A stretch of 46,890 bases of DNA from Paludibacteraceae bacterium (GCA_017450435.1 JAFSTO010000002.1:1-46890); one strand, 5' to 3'; positions 31,524 to 40,850 are shown, counted from the stretch's first letter. Notes: generated from the sequence alone by a model not told the origin. Numbers and translations are program-made.

Positions 31524-32129
31524 ATGAACAAGATTTCAATTATTATTGACACGTTGTTGTGTGCGGCGGTTGTCGTGCTCTACGTGTTGTTTTTTATCGG
31601 AAAAAAGTCAACTGAACCTGTAGTTGTAAATGCAGAGGGTGAGGTGGTGGCAGTGCAGCAGGAGTTGCCGGTTGCATACCTTAATTTGGACTCGCTGCTT
31701 GTTAACTACTCTTTTGCAATAGAGGCAAACGACAAGCTGATGTCAAAACAGGAAGATGCAAGGCTGAAACTGAACACACGTGCTCGTACATTGCAACAAG
31801 AAGCTGCTGATTTTCAGCGTAAATTGGATAATAATGCATTCCTTTCTCGCGAGCGTGCAGAGTCGGAGGCCAACAAACTGCAACGCAAGCAGCAGGAACT
31901 GCAGGAGTTGGAAGCGAAACTGACACAAGACATCATGCTTGAGAACCAGAATCTCAATCTGCAACTGGCAGATACGCTAACAGCTTTTCTTGAGGAGTAC
32001 AATGCCGACGGACGTTATAAGATGATTATATCTAACACGGGGAAAGATAATGTCTTGATGGCTGATCCCAAGTTGGATATAACGGCTGAGGTAATAGCAG
32101 CACTGAACGCACGTTACCACGCTAAGTAA
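31524..32129 (+). CDS. OmpH/Skp-family protein with membrane anchor
   Basis: A protein of 201 residues. Residues 7-26 form an uncleaved membrane helix. VAYLNLDSLLVNYSFA (about 50-65) is the OmpH start, followed by a long coiled coil with Gln/Glu/Lys-rich heptads (about 70-150) and a C-terminal strand-helix part (KMIISNTGKDNVLMADPKLDIT). Skp-type proteins are periplasmic chaperones for outer-membrane proteins; a fixed anchor in place of a cleaved signal is common in Bacteroidota. The stop overlaps the start of the sugar transferase (TAATG at 32127-32131). Confidence 0.78.
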   Translation: MNKISIIIDTLLCAAVVVLYVLFFIGKKSTEPVVVNAEGEVVAVQQELPVAYLNLDSLLVNYSFAIEANDKLMSKQEDARLKLNTRARTLQQEAADFQRKLDNNAFLSRERAESEANKLQRKQQELQELEAKLTQDIMLENQNLNLQLADTLTAFLEEYNADGRYKMIISNTGKDNVLMADPKLDITAEVIAALNARYHAK

Positions 32130-33667
32130 TGCCGCAAAGGAAAGTAAATATCTTCTATGTGCCTTATTGGCGCTACTTGATTGCTGATATTATACTATTG
32201 GCAATGAGTGTATTTGTTGTTCTTCAGTGGTTTCCGCTCTCAACGCAAATACCTTTCCAAAAATACGATATTTTTGCACTTGTCTTTTCAGCCTGCTGGC
32301 TGTTGACAAGTTATTTCGCCCATCGTTATGTGCGTGTCAAGCACATGAGGATGGGCCGTTCTCTTGTACGACTGCTTGCTGCCTCTGTTGTTACTTTCAG
32401 TGTGATGCTTATATATATGTACTTCTTGGCAGGCAGGCAGTTTCTTTCAATCAGAGTGCTTATAACTATTTGGCTGATAATGGTGGTATTCTGTACACTG
32501 TTTCTAATCCTCTCTCATGCATACCGCTATGCTACTTACGAGGAGCCTGAGGTGGAGCGAGCTGAGGACAGAGGACCGCAGCACGTGCTGAAAGCCCCCA
32601 AGCCTGTACCGGAAGGCAGAGCTGAGGAGGTGAAAGAGATTGTGGTAGAGAGTGCCGGAGAAAAGGCTTACAATTATCTGTCACAGCACATAGACCTTGT
32701 ATCATCCAACACTTTCACGCTGAAGACGGCTGAGTTGTATAATATTTTCAAGCTCAAGTATTACCGTTTTGATGTGATAGTGAACTTTATGCCACTCAAT
32801 CAGATAAGAGGTATAAACAGAATGTTCGGTGTGGTGAATGACAAACTGCCTGACGACGGATTGTTTATTTGCTGTTTTGAACCCAAAAGTACAACTAAGA
32901 AACGTATTCTTCAGTCGTATCCGATCGGTATAAATTGGATTGTTTATACTTGCCACTATTTGTACAAACGTGTATTGCCGAAAATTATCGTGACTTCGAG
33001 GCTGTACTTCGATATCACAGAGGGAAAAGACCGTGTGTTGTCGCGGGCTGAGGTGCTTGGCAGGTTGTGTTACTGCGGTTTCGAAATTGTGGATGAGCAT
33101 AAGATCGATGACCTCGTTTATGTCATAGCGCGTCGTGCCTTCCGTCCGCAGACAGTGCAGAGGCGGCTTTACGGACTATTGGTTAGATTGAACAGGGTAG
33201 GCAAAGACGGCAAAGTCTTTCAGGTGTATAAGTTCCGGACAATGCACCCGTATTCGGAGTTTTTACAGTCGTATATATACGAGAAGTACTCGCTTCAAGA
33301 GGGCGGAAAATTCACACATGATATTCGCGTCAATACGATAGGACGATTTATGCGGCGTTGTTGGATTGATGAGCTGCCGATGATTCTTAATCTGTTGAAA
33401 GGTGACATGAAGCTTGTGGGCGTCAGACCGATAAGTAAGCAGTATTTTTCGCTCTATTCGCAGGAATTACAGGAGAAGCGAACCAAACATAAGCCGGGGC
33501 TGTTACCACCGTTTTATGCGGATATGCCAAAGACGCTGGAGGAGATAGAAGCTTCGGAAATGCGATACCTGGTTGCATGTGAGGAGAAGGGTACTTTCCG
33601 AACTGATTTTATCTATTTCTGGAAGATATTTTACACTATCATTTTCAAGCGTGCGCGAAGCCACTAA
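32129..33667 (+). CDS. Polyprenyl-phosphate sugar-1-phosphate transferase
   Basis: A protein of 512 residues. Four membrane helices lie in residues 10-130, then a soluble middle part (about 150-340) and the C-terminal bacterial sugar transferase domain (about 350-510). Signature motifs are VYKFRTMHPYSEF (about 369-381), DELPMILNLLKGDMKLVGVRPISK (about 415-438) and KHKPGLLPPF (about 452-461). Such enzymes load the first sugar phosphate onto undecaprenyl phosphate for capsule, O-antigen or glycoprotein glycan synthesis. The linker between the membrane part and the domain is longer than usual and of unknown role. A capsule-type Wzi protein follows, which supports a surface-polysaccharide role. 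Confidence 0.88.
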   Translation: MPQRKVNIFYVPYWRYLIADIILLAMSVFVVLQWFPLSTQIPFQKYDIFALVFSACWLLTSYFAHRYVRVKHMRMGRSLVRLLAASVVTFSVMLIYMYFLAGRQFLSIRVLITIWLIMVVFCTLFLILSHAYRYATYEEPEVERAEDRGPQHVLKAPKPVPEGRAEEVKEIVVESAGEKAYNYLSQHIDLVSSNTFTLKTAELYNIFKLKYYRFDVIVNFMPLNQIRGINRMFGVVNDKLPDDGLFICCFEPKSTTKKRILQSYPIGINWIVYTCHYLYKRVLPKIIVTSRLYFDITEGKDRVLSRAEVLGRLCYCGFEIVDEHKIDDLVYVIARRAFRPQTVQRRLYGLLVRLNRVGKDGKVFQVYKFRTMHPYSEFLQSYIYEKYSLQEGGKFTHDIRVNTIGRFMRRCWIDELPMILNLLKGDMKLVGVRPISKQYFSLYSQELQEKRTKHKPGLLPPFYADMPKTLEEIEASEMRYLVACEEKGTFRTDFIYFWKIFYTIIFKRARSH

Positions 33668-33711
33668 GCAGGATGATGCCTGAAGGGTGGAGCGCCATAG
33701 TGAAGCGAAGA

Positions 33712-35550
33712 ATGAAACGCTTTTACATACTGATACTGTTCGTATTGTGCTATGTGCTGCAGGTACAGGCACAAAATATTCCCGTTGCTCTTGAGTATAC
33801 CGAGATTTACTCATTCATTGAGGAGCTTGCAACTGACGGAGTGTTGAATAACGTCACGGAAGCAGTCAGGCCCTATACTCGTCGTCAGGTGGCATTGTTC
33901 CTTCAGGAGGCTGCTGCCAAGGACTCTATGCTTAGCCGACGCCAACGTGAGGACTTGGATTTCTATATGCAAGACTATGCTTTAGAGTTAGATACAATAC
34001 CGGATTACCGTCTTTATGGACATAAGAATGTGTGCCAATGGACCAATCGCAAGACGTTTAATCTATCGCTTGTAGAACCGGCGTTTCATTATAAGACAAG
34101 TAACAACGTGTTTAAGTTTGTGCTTAAACCGATACTTGGAATGCACGTCTATGCTTCAAAGAAAGGTGTGATAACTAAACGGTGGTATGGTGCAGAGATG
34201 CAAATGGATATAGCCGGACACCTGAGTATATGGGGCACACTGCGCGATAACTCATGGAAGGGGACGGGGTATTTGAAAGAGGCTTATTTCCCGGATGCTG
34301 TCTCACAGATTGATGGCGCCCGTCTTTCGAAGGGACAATACCTGAATAATTTTCCCGGTGTACAATATAAGGAGGCAAATTACGGTGGCGACTTCTCCGA
34401 TTCTCGAGGTGGTATCTCTATATACACATGGTGGGGCTCGGTGGGGGTACAACGCGAGAGAGTGATGTGGGGCGATGCCTACCATGCTTCCAACATCTTG
34501 TCAGCCCATCAACCGGCTGTGCCGCAGGTTACATTGCAGCTGACACCTTGCTCTTGGTTTCAGTTCGACTGGTTTCACGCTTGGTTAGTGTCAAACATGA
34601 TAGACAGTAGCAGGTATTATGTGGAGACTTACGAAGAAGGTGTGGAACGCAGACACTATCGCCCGGCGAACAAGTTTATGGCTGCAAACATGTTTACATT
34701 CAAACCGATAAAGTATATATCGTTCTCTTTTGGTAACTCGATTGTATATGCTGAGAAAAATGTGCAGGCGGCGTATTTTATTCCTATTGCTTTCTACAAG
34801 TCGCTCGACCATCTGTTGACTAAGGGGTTAGGAGTGGAAAATCAGAACTCGCAGGTTTTTGGTACTATAACGGTTCGTCCGACTGATCACCTTCGCCTTT
34901 ATACTTCGGTTTTTCTTGATGAGTTTAAGTTTGCCCGTCTAAAGAAAAGTAATCCTCAAAACAATCCGATATCGTATCTTGTAGGATTTAATTGGAGTGG
35001 TTGGCCTGTTCGCGGATTGGCTCTTCGCGGTGAGTTTGCGCGGTCATATATAGCCTGCTACACTCACTCTATCAGTGTGCTTGACTATAGGTCAAATTCG
35101 TATAATATGGGGCATTATATGGGTGATAATGCGCAATCAATTTTCATAGAAGCAGAGTATAAGCCGGTTAGAGGTCTGTCGCTGAGACTAAACTATACTA
35201 ATGACACTAAGTATAATGTCTATGACTATGTCAGACATAAGATAGGCAATATCATTTCTCAAAAACCCTTTGGAGAACGAACTTGGCAGAACGACCAAGT
35301 GTCTTTTCGTGCGACATACGAGATTTTCCAAAACTGCTATGCTGTAATTGATGCCACTTATAATAATGCCCGCTCGTACGCTCCTTCGTCAGCAAGGGTG
35401 GAGGGAGAAGACAGAGGCTGGAATGAGGACGGAACCTCAAAGAACCTTGCGGGGGACGCGCTTGCGAACTATTATTTGCAGAAGTTTACACCACGCTACT
35501 ATCAAGGTAAAAATCTTACCTTCACTTTAGGACTTAGTTTTAGTTTCTGA
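33712..35550 (+). CDS. Wzi-like capsule assembly outer-membrane protein
   Basis: A protein of 612 residues from ATG 33712, chosen over the ATG at 33673 because it starts a clean signal peptide (MKRFYILILFVLCYVLQVQA). After a helical segment (about 30-85) the rest is an 18-strand-type beta barrel with alternating aromatic strands. WWGSVGVQRERVMWGDAYHASNIL (about 242-265) is the most recognisable part of the capsule assembly Wzi family as found in Bacteroidota, and the protein ends in a Phe (SFSF). Wzi anchors capsule polysaccharide at the outer surface. It follows the sugar transferase by about 40 bases. Confidence 0.8.
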   Translation: MKRFYILILFVLCYVLQVQAQNIPVALEYTEIYSFIEELATDGVLNNVTEAVRPYTRRQVALFLQEAAAKDSMLSRRQREDLDFYMQDYALELDTIPDYRLYGHKNVCQWTNRKTFNLSLVEPAFHYKTSNNVFKFVLKPILGMHVYASKKGVITKRWYGAEMQMDIAGHLSIWGTLRDNSWKGTGYLKEAYFPDAVSQIDGARLSKGQYLNNFPGVQYKEANYGGDFSDSRGGISIYTWWGSVGVQRERVMWGDAYHASNILSAHQPAVPQVTLQLTPCSWFQFDWFHAWLVSNMIDSSRYYVETYEEGVERRHYRPANKFMAANMFTFKPIKYISFSFGNSIVYAEKNVQAAYFIPIAFYKSLDHLLTKGLGVENQNSQVFGTITVRPTDHLRLYTSVFLDEFKFARLKKSNPQNNPISYLVGFNWSGWPVRGLALRGEFARSYIACYTHSISVLDYRSNSYNMGHYMGDNAQSIFIEAEYKPVRGLSLRLNYTNDTKYNVYDYVRHKIGNIISQKPFGERTWQNDQVSFRATYEIFQNCYAVIDATYNNARSYAPSSARVEGEDRGWNEDGTSKNLAGDALANYYLQKFTPRYYQGKNLTFTLGLSFSF

Positions 35551-35558
35551 TACTTGTT

Positions 35559-36542
35559 GTGAGATTCATCAAGAACAATATGTTGTTCATTGCTATGCTG
35601 ACCGGCTTTCTGGTAGGTGGCTTGGAAGTAGTGTTTCATTGGCAATGGTTTACGCCGTCATGGTTTTTGTCTTTGATGATATTCTTAATGCTCTTTTTCA
35701 CGTTCTGTGAGATTGATCCTAAGTCGTTGCGGCCTGATAAATGGCATTGGATGTTGCTTGTTTTTCAGATAGTTGTCAGTCTTTTTATTTTCTATTCTCT
35801 GCGTTCGTTTGACCTTACCTTGGCTCAGGGACTGATGCTTTGTGTATTGATGCCATCAGCTATCGCTGCCCCCATTATTGCGGCTAAACTCGGAGGTTCA
35901 GTCCGTACACTTACTGCCTTTACTCTTCTTTCTTCTGCTTCTACGGCTGTGCTGGTTCCGTTGATATTTCCTCTCATGACTGATGTTGATACGCCTTTTC
36001 TTGAGACGTTCTTAGTTATTCTGCGTCATATTTCTCCTGTTTTATTATTACCCTTTTTCTTAGCCTGGTTGTTACGTATCGTTTACAACCAATTGGAGCA
36101 ACGGGCAGCCCTCAAGGATATGCGCGATATACGGCCGTTCAGGATGCCGGAATTCATTGCTCAGATGCCGTTTTATCTATGGGCGGGGACATTGACAATC
36201 CTTATGGCAAAGATGATGCGGGATATTGCCAATTACGACGGTAGTCTGTTGGTGCTTGCACTGATGTTCGGAGGGTCGTTGCTAACGTGCATGTTGCAGT
36301 TTTTCGTCGGCAAACAGATTGGTGAGCATTACCCGTCTGCCCCCGCTGACGAACAGGCGGTGCGTGAGACACGAGTGTCTGCCGGTCAGGGATTAGGACA
36401 GAAGAATACCACTTTGGGAATTTGGATGGCTGCTACTTATTTGCAGCCGCTCTCAGTGTTGGCACCTGCAGCGTATATATTTTGGCAGAATCTGTTTAAT
36501 GCTTGGCAATTGTGGAGGGTGTCAAGAGGAAAAAAAGTGTGA
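35559..36542 (+). CDS. SBF-like (bile acid:Na+ symporter family) transporter
   Basis: A protein of 327 residues with about nine membrane helices. The helix break LMPSAIAAPIIAAKLGGSVRTLTAFTLLSSASTAVLVPLIFPL (about 97-140) resembles the crossover region of SBF/ASBT-type transporters. The central soluble loop at about 185-200 and the C-terminal loop (about 262-288) are hydrophilic. The substrate is unknown; the family moves organic anions with Na+. The start is a GTG at 35559, with an ATG at 35580 as alternative. It follows the Wzi gene by 8 bases. Confidence 0.68.
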   Translation: MRFIKNNMLFIAMLTGFLVGGLEVVFHWQWFTPSWFLSLMIFLMLFFTFCEIDPKSLRPDKWHWMLLVFQIVVSLFIFYSLRSFDLTLAQGLMLCVLMPSAIAAPIIAAKLGGSVRTLTAFTLLSSASTAVLVPLIFPLMTDVDTPFLETFLVILRHISPVLLLPFFLAWLLRIVYNQLEQRAALKDMRDIRPFRMPEFIAQMPFYLWAGTLTILMAKMMRDIANYDGSLLVLALMFGGSLLTCMLQFFVGKQIGEHYPSAPADEQAVRETRVSAGQGLGQKNTTLGIWMAATYLQPLSVLAPAAYIFWQNLFNAWQLWRVSRGKKV

Positions 36543-36601
36543 CGCTGTTTCACTGCTTGATACCAAACAACCGACAGTTTACATACATAAATATAACTAC
36601 T

Positions 36602-37561
36602 ATGAAATCACGTTTTTTTGTATTATCACTGTTATCTGTAATTATTTTGTGTACCTACGCCTCTCAGCCTGTAGGAACGTTACAGCGCGACACAATACAG
36701 GGTGTGCCGTGTGTGGTGTATCTCCCGTATAATTATGCAGAAAGGGCAGAGAAGGGAACCAACTTCCCGTGTCTGTATTTGCAGCACGGTATGTTTGGCT
36801 CAGAGAACGATTGGACTCAGCAGGGGCATCTGTTGCATTGGATGGACTCGCTCTTACGGGAGGATATGATAGCGGAGATGGTTGTTGTGATGCCTGACAA
36901 CTTCCTCGGCTCTATACCTCCGGCAGAGCGCCGCCGTTTAATGTCGGCTCCTAATGTCACGCCTGACGGGCAGCCGTTTTCAACTGAAAAAGGAGCCGCT
37001 CACTGGCGTAAACTGACGCGTGAACAGGAGCAAGGATTTGAGATGTCAGGATATTGGGAGGAGCATTTCCCGCTTTTTATGGCAGAGGTGGAACAACGAT
37101 ACAGTGTTGACAACAACTCTAAGAGTCGTGCTATAGCCGGATTGTCAATGGGCGGGTTTCACACTATGCACGTGTCGCATTTCCTTGTCGGTACGTTTGA
37201 TTATATCGGTCTGTTCTCTCCTGTTATCCTGCCGCGTGTGGCACCTGACTTGGTGGGGGAAATGCCACTGCCTGAAGGGCCGTATCGCACTGCCGGATTC
37301 GATAAACAAGTGGCATACAGCTCTCCGGCATATAATGATTGGATGAACGATTTGCGACAGCTATCGCAGATGCCACCATTGTATTGGATCGCTATCGGTC
37401 GCGATGATTTTCTATATACGCAACTGCAGGATTATAGAAAATGGTTGGAGTTGAACAGTTTCGAATATACCTACTATGAGACTGACGGTGGACATACATG
37501 GCAAAACTGGCAGGATTACCTTTGTCACTTTCTTAAAACCTGTTTCACCCGTATCTGGTAG
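36602..37561 (+). CDS. Secreted esterase (alpha/beta hydrolase)
   Basis: A protein of 319 residues from ATG 36602, which gives a signal peptide (MKSRFFVLSLLSVIILCTYA). The longer frame from 36503 overlaps the transporter gene and is rejected. YLQHGMFGSENDW (about 58-70) forms the oxyanion region, AGLSMGGFHTMHVS (about 177-190) holds the nucleophile Ser, IGRDDFLY (near 270) the Asp and GGHTWQNW (near 298) the His. This is the esterase D / feruloyl-esterase-like group often found in gut Bacteroidota for deacylating polysaccharides. The actual substrate is unknown. It closes the plus-strand operon. Confidence 0.82.
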   Translation: MKSRFFVLSLLSVIILCTYASQPVGTLQRDTIQGVPCVVYLPYNYAERAEKGTNFPCLYLQHGMFGSENDWTQQGHLLHWMDSLLREDMIAEMVVVMPDNFLGSIPPAERRRLMSAPNVTPDGQPFSTEKGAAHWRKLTREQEQGFEMSGYWEEHFPLFMAEVEQRYSVDNNSKSRAIAGLSMGGFHTMHVSHFLVGTFDYIGLFSPVILPRVAPDLVGEMPLPEGPYRTAGFDKQVAYSSPAYNDWMNDLRQLSQMPPLYWIAIGRDDFLYTQLQDYRKWLELNSFEYTYYETDGGHTWQNWQDYLCHFLKTCFTRIW

Positions 37562-37587
37562 TGTACGGCAGTAGTAAGCCGGTGTTT

Positions 37588-38097
37588 TTATTCGACCTTA
37601 TATAATCCTTGATAACCGGTCTGATACTTGCCGCACAGCATGTCCAGTGTGAGAGCGGCTGCTTTGCCGTTTGCATCAAACACTACCTTACCTGTGAGAT
37701 TGCGAATAGTGTAGCGGGGATATTCTCCAAGTATTCCGGCGTAAGGAACGATGCTGTCGCCGGAGAGATTGCCGTGGCTGTCAATGTCTATTGCCGGAAT
37801 AGTCATGTCAATAGTTACAGGCATGTGGTTGGAGAAGCATACTTTGTATAGAACGATGTTGTATTTGTTCTCCTTGTCTGTGAGTTTGGTCAGTTCGGCT
37901 TCGATATTATTTCCTATATAGTCGTAGTACGTAGTGTCACCGTTGGCAACATCGTATGAGCCGTTCGTGACGCGAACGGTGCCGAGTATCTTTCCGGTCG
38001 GACTATTTTCTACAAACTCGCCTTGCTCCGGTGAGCACGAAAAACATGTGAAAAGGATTGCCGTTGAGGCAATGATAAATAGTGTTTGTTTTTTCAT
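37588..38097 (-). CDS. Lipoprotein, possibly calycin-like, paired with a TonB receptor
   Basis: A protein of 169 residues. The signal ends in a lipobox (CFSC, about 18-21). The mature part is beta-rich with ILGTVRVTNGSYDVANGDTTYY (about 37-58), VTIDMTIPAIDIDSHGNLSGDSIVPY (about 93-118) and a C-terminal YQGLYKVE, which suggests a small barrel of the calycin-like type seen in Bacteroidales lipoproteins. The assignment is weak. Its ATG overlaps the end of the TonB receptor gene by 4 bases, so a surface-exposed partner role is inferred. Confidence 0.55.
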   Translation of the reverse strand: MKKQTLFIIASTAILFTCFSCSPEQGEFVENSPTGKILGTVRVTNGSYDVANGDTTYYDYIGNNIEAELTKLTDKENKYNIVLYKVCFSNHMPVTIDMTIPAIDIDSHGNLSGDSIVPYAGILGEYPRYTIRNLTGKVVFDANGKAAALTLDMLCGKYQTGYQGLYKVE

Positions 38098-40454
38098 ATT
38101 TCAATATTTATTTTAGTTCCGAAAGTAATGGGTTTACCGCTTTGCATGAGGGTCTTGCCCATTGATACAAAGCGAAATACATCGTATTCTGTATTACTCA
38201 GGTTCTTCCCCCAAAGGGTGAGTGAGATGTATTTCATTTGTAATGTTATATTTGCGTTTACTAACGCATAGAAGGACTGCTTTTCTGTATTGTCCTCGTT
38301 CCACCATATAGTGCCGAATGCTTGTGTGTTGACGTTTAGAAGCAACGACTGAAAGAACTTGTGGGAGAAGATAAATCTATAGTCGGCTGCTATGTTCAGT
38401 GTATTGGCAGGTATATATGGTACACGCTTTCCTGCGTAATTAGTTTTGCCGTTGTCGTATTTGACAAACGAGGCGTGTGTGTAGCCGTAGGCAATGTTAA
38501 GTGACAAGTTATTCCACGCCAGTCCGGCGCTTATTTCTCCTCCCATGCTGCGCGAACGCCCTGCGTTGGTCATCATTCTGCCTGTTCCGCGTTTGGGGAA
38601 TACGGTCAACTGCTGATTAAATACTTCTAATTCGTACAGGGTGGCGCGGCTGTTCAGACTCATGTCATCGTTCCTATATGTCCCGACCCAACTCAGTTCG
38701 CTTGTCAGACAACGCTCGGGTTTGTATGTTATAACATCGGCTACGGTGTATTCGCTACCATCTGCGAAATATACTCCGATATCTGCCATCATATCTTTCA
38801 TCATGGTGTTTTGTAGAATATCAGAGAAGAGCTGTGTGTTAAATCCGCCAGCCTTGTAGCCTTCTGCAATAGATGCGAAGAGTCTGTGTTTGAAAGACTG
38901 TTGTCCGACATCTGAATGTTTGCTCGGGAGGTTGTAACTCACAGCTAATCTGGGCAAAGCTTCAAAGATAGGAAGGCTGACCTTGCCTTGAACACGGCTG
39001 TGAATGGGACGATAACCTGTGAGAACGTGCTCAACTGTGTAGTGGACCATTCCGTCTGAGAGGTAGTTGAAGTGCTGATACTCATATTCTAACCTCAAGC
39101 CGGCTTCAAGCGTTAAAGACGGCGTCAGTTGAAAGGTGGAGGAGTGATATACAGCCACATCTGCATGCCTGGTATTGAAGTCACTATTGATAAGGAAGTT
39201 ATCTTCTTGCAGACTTAGTTGTATCGAATCGGCAAAACCGGCACTATGCATGCCGTTGTTGGCGTTTTTCAAAATAAGTGAGTCAATGCCGGTCTGCATA
39301 AAATGCACAGGGGCGGTCATGTCGTTATTGCTGAACGACAGACTTGCGCCGGTCAGCCATTTCCACGTACAGCCGTTTCCTGTCACTATGGCGTTCTTCG
39401 GGGTGAGAGTCAACTCCTGACTTATATGGTTGAACATCTGTTGTTGCACAAGTGTGAAGTATGGCAAAGGTGTGTAGTCTTGGTCCATCTGCATCTTGTC
39501 GGCAAGTATTTGCCAAGCTGTACTACCGCTAAGCCGATAGTCACCGAGAGGTATGTTGTAACCGACACCGGCGTGAGCACTGTGCCTTATGTAGCCGCAG
39601 TAGTCGTTATGGTTGACCGGTTGATTAGGCCGATGATAAGGAAACCCGTTCTGTTTGACAAAGTTATAACCTGCGGTAACGTTGCATGTAGTACCATTAT
39701 CAAACCTGTTGTCAAACCGCAGGCGAATGCCGCCTTCATCAGCCATATCGGCGTGGCTGCTATCATAGGTGTTGGTGAAGAACCCGTCGGTATGTCTATA
39801 GTTGACGACAGCTGACACACCGGTTAGAACATGGTTCGTCTTGCCGAACTTATGATAGTATGCGGCGTGTGCTTCTCCGCTGTTGCCGTTTCCATAACCG
39901 ACAGACGCTCGAAAACCTTGCCAGTCTAATGCTGAGAGGGTGGATATGGACATTACTCCGCCTATGGTGTTTCTGCCGAATAGTGTGCCTTGCGGACCAC
40001 TCCAAAACTCTATGTTGCGGATGTCGGCAAAGCTGAAATCATAAGCGTTCTTATTCGCAACGGCTATGCCGTCAACGTACAAACCGGTTACGGGATTGTC
40101 AATGCGGGCGCCCATGCCCCGGACGTATATAGTCGAGGTCATTCGGCTGCCGTAGTCCGGGATATAAAAATTAGGAACGATGGCGGAAATATCTTTGTAG
40201 TTCGTCCTCTGCTCCTGTTCAATTCGTCTTAGTCCTATGGTTGTGTGTACAGCAGTGGCGCTCTGTTGCCTTTCGTTTATGCGGGCGTCAATGACTGTCA
40301 CCTCTTGTAGCGTATCGTTGAAGGTGATTTTTGACTCGCCGGCATTTATGGGGAGGATAATGGTAAAGAATACAATGCAAGAAACCAATATGTAGCTTCT
40401 TACCTGTAAAACAGACCTTATATATTTATATTTAAACAAATGTAATCGAAACAC
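38094..40454 (-). CDS. TonB-dependent outer-membrane receptor
   Basis: A protein of 786 residues. A signal segment lies at about 20-38. The TonB box-like and plug part runs at about 45-175, with VRGMGARIDNPVTGLYVDGIAVANK (about 107-131) and EFWSGPQGTLFGRNTIGGVMSIST (about 147-170). The 22-strand barrel fills the rest and ends in TFGTKINIEI. It is not a SusC: there is no N-terminal carboxypeptidase-like domain and no SusD neighbour, so it belongs with vitamin/siderophore-type receptors. The ligand is unknown. The ATG at 40454 is only 5 bases from the -7 element, so translation is either leaderless or begins at a later start before residue 25. Confidence 0.9.
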   Translation of the reverse strand: MFRLHLFKYKYIRSVLQVRSYILVSCIVFFTIILPINAGESKITFNDTLQEVTVIDARINERQQSATAVHTTIGLRRIEQEQRTNYKDISAIVPNFYIPDYGSRMTSTIYVRGMGARIDNPVTGLYVDGIAVANKNAYDFSFADIRNIEFWSGPQGTLFGRNTIGGVMSISTLSALDWQGFRASVGYGNGNSGEAHAAYYHKFGKTNHVLTGVSAVVNYRHTDGFFTNTYDSSHADMADEGGIRLRFDNRFDNGTTCNVTAGYNFVKQNGFPYHRPNQPVNHNDYCGYIRHSAHAGVGYNIPLGDYRLSGSTAWQILADKMQMDQDYTPLPYFTLVQQQMFNHISQELTLTPKNAIVTGNGCTWKWLTGASLSFSNNDMTAPVHFMQTGIDSLILKNANNGMHSAGFADSIQLSLQEDNFLINSDFNTRHADVAVYHSSTFQLTPSLTLEAGLRLEYEYQHFNYLSDGMVHYTVEHVLTGYRPIHSRVQGKVSLPIFEALPRLAVSYNLPSKHSDVGQQSFKHRLFASIAEGYKAGGFNTQLFSDILQNTMMKDMMADIGVYFADGSEYTVADVITYKPERCLTSELSWVGTYRNDDMSLNSRATLYELEVFNQQLTVFPKRGTGRMMTNAGRSRSMGGEISAGLAWNNLSLNIAYGYTHASFVKYDNGKTNYAGKRVPYIPANTLNIAADYRFIFSHKFFQSLLLNVNTQAFGTIWWNEDNTEKQSFYALVNANITLQMKYISLTLWGKNLSNTEYDVFRFVSMGKTLMQSGKPITFGTKINIEI

Positions 40455-40458
40455 GCTG

Positions 40459-40489
40459 CAAAGGTACTGCTTTTTTTCCTCATAGACAA
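40459..40489 (-). promoter_or_regulatory. Promoter of the TonB receptor operon
   Basis: On the minus strand TTG (plus 40487-40489) and TACCTTTG (plus 40459-40466) are 20 bases apart, preceded by the same AAAAAAAGCAG run as the tRNA-Pro promoter that faces away from it. Confidence 0.72.
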
Positions 40490-40525
40490 GCGTAGGATGT
40501 TAAATCACAACAAATAGTGATTGGA

Positions 40526-40546
40526 GTGAGACCGCTGCGGTCTCAC
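40526..40546. promoter_or_regulatory. 21-base near-perfect palindrome between divergent promoters
   Basis: GTGAGACCGC (40526-40535) and GCGGTCTCAC (40537-40546) flank a single central T. It lies between the -33 elements of the TonB receptor and tRNA-Pro promoters, 37 and 52 bases from them. No T-run follows, so a protein-binding site is more likely than a terminator. Confidence 0.4.
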
Positions 40547-40597
40547 AACACAGCGTGGCGGTCATTTGACAGCTATTATCATTTTTTTGCGTTTTTA

Positions 40598-40629
40598 TTT
40601 GCAAAAGTAAAAAAAAAGCAGTACCTTTG
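40598..40629 (+). promoter_or_regulatory. Promoter of tRNA-Pro
   Basis: TTTG 40598-40601 and TACCTTTG 40622-40629 stand 20 bases apart. The tRNA begins 88 bases downstream, so a 5' leader must be removed. Confidence 0.68.
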
Positions 40630-40717
40630 CATTCGCTTTCAGCAAAACGCAATATGCGAGGATATGCGAAGTCGTGTCAAAATCGGCGCATTAAGTATCA
40701 GAGCATGTTTGCATAGG

Positions 40718-40792
40718 CGGGATGTAGTTCAGTCCGGTTAGAATGCCTGCTTTGGGAGCAGGAGGTCGTTGGTTCGAATCCAGTCATCCCGA
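40718..40792 (+). tRNA. tRNA-Pro (anticodon TGG)
   Basis: The acceptor arms CGGGATG (40718-40724) and CATCCCG (40785-40791) pair fully, with A as discriminator. The anticodon stem CCTGC/GCAGG encloses the 7-base loop TTTGGGA, giving anticodon TGG. The T-arm has GTTGG, TTCGAAT and CCAGT. CCA is not encoded. Confidence 0.95.
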
Positions 40793-40796
40793 CTGA

Positions 40797-40834
40797 AGAG
40801 ACAGTAACTTTTAGCGTTATTGTCTCTTTTTTTG
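40797..40834 (+). terminator. Terminator after tRNA-Pro
   Basis: AGAGACAGTAAC (40797-40808) pairs with GTTATTGTCTCT (40816-40827) over 12 bp with one G-T, followed by seven T. It separates the tRNA from the V-ATPase transcript. Confidence 0.9.
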
Positions 40835-40850
40835 TGTTTTTTTATTTTTA

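Noticed and set aside
36503-36601. N-terminal extension of the esterase
   Set aside because: The extension overlaps the transporter gene and would bury the signal peptide that begins at 36602.
38094-40454. SusC of a polysaccharide utilisation locus
   Set aside because: No SusD partner, no N-terminal carboxypeptidase-like domain and no glycoside hydrolase nearby; it is a classical TonB receptor.
40517-40741. 74-codon ORF over the tRNA-Pro region
   Set aside because: It covers a palindrome, a promoter and the start of the tRNA, and has no recognisable family.
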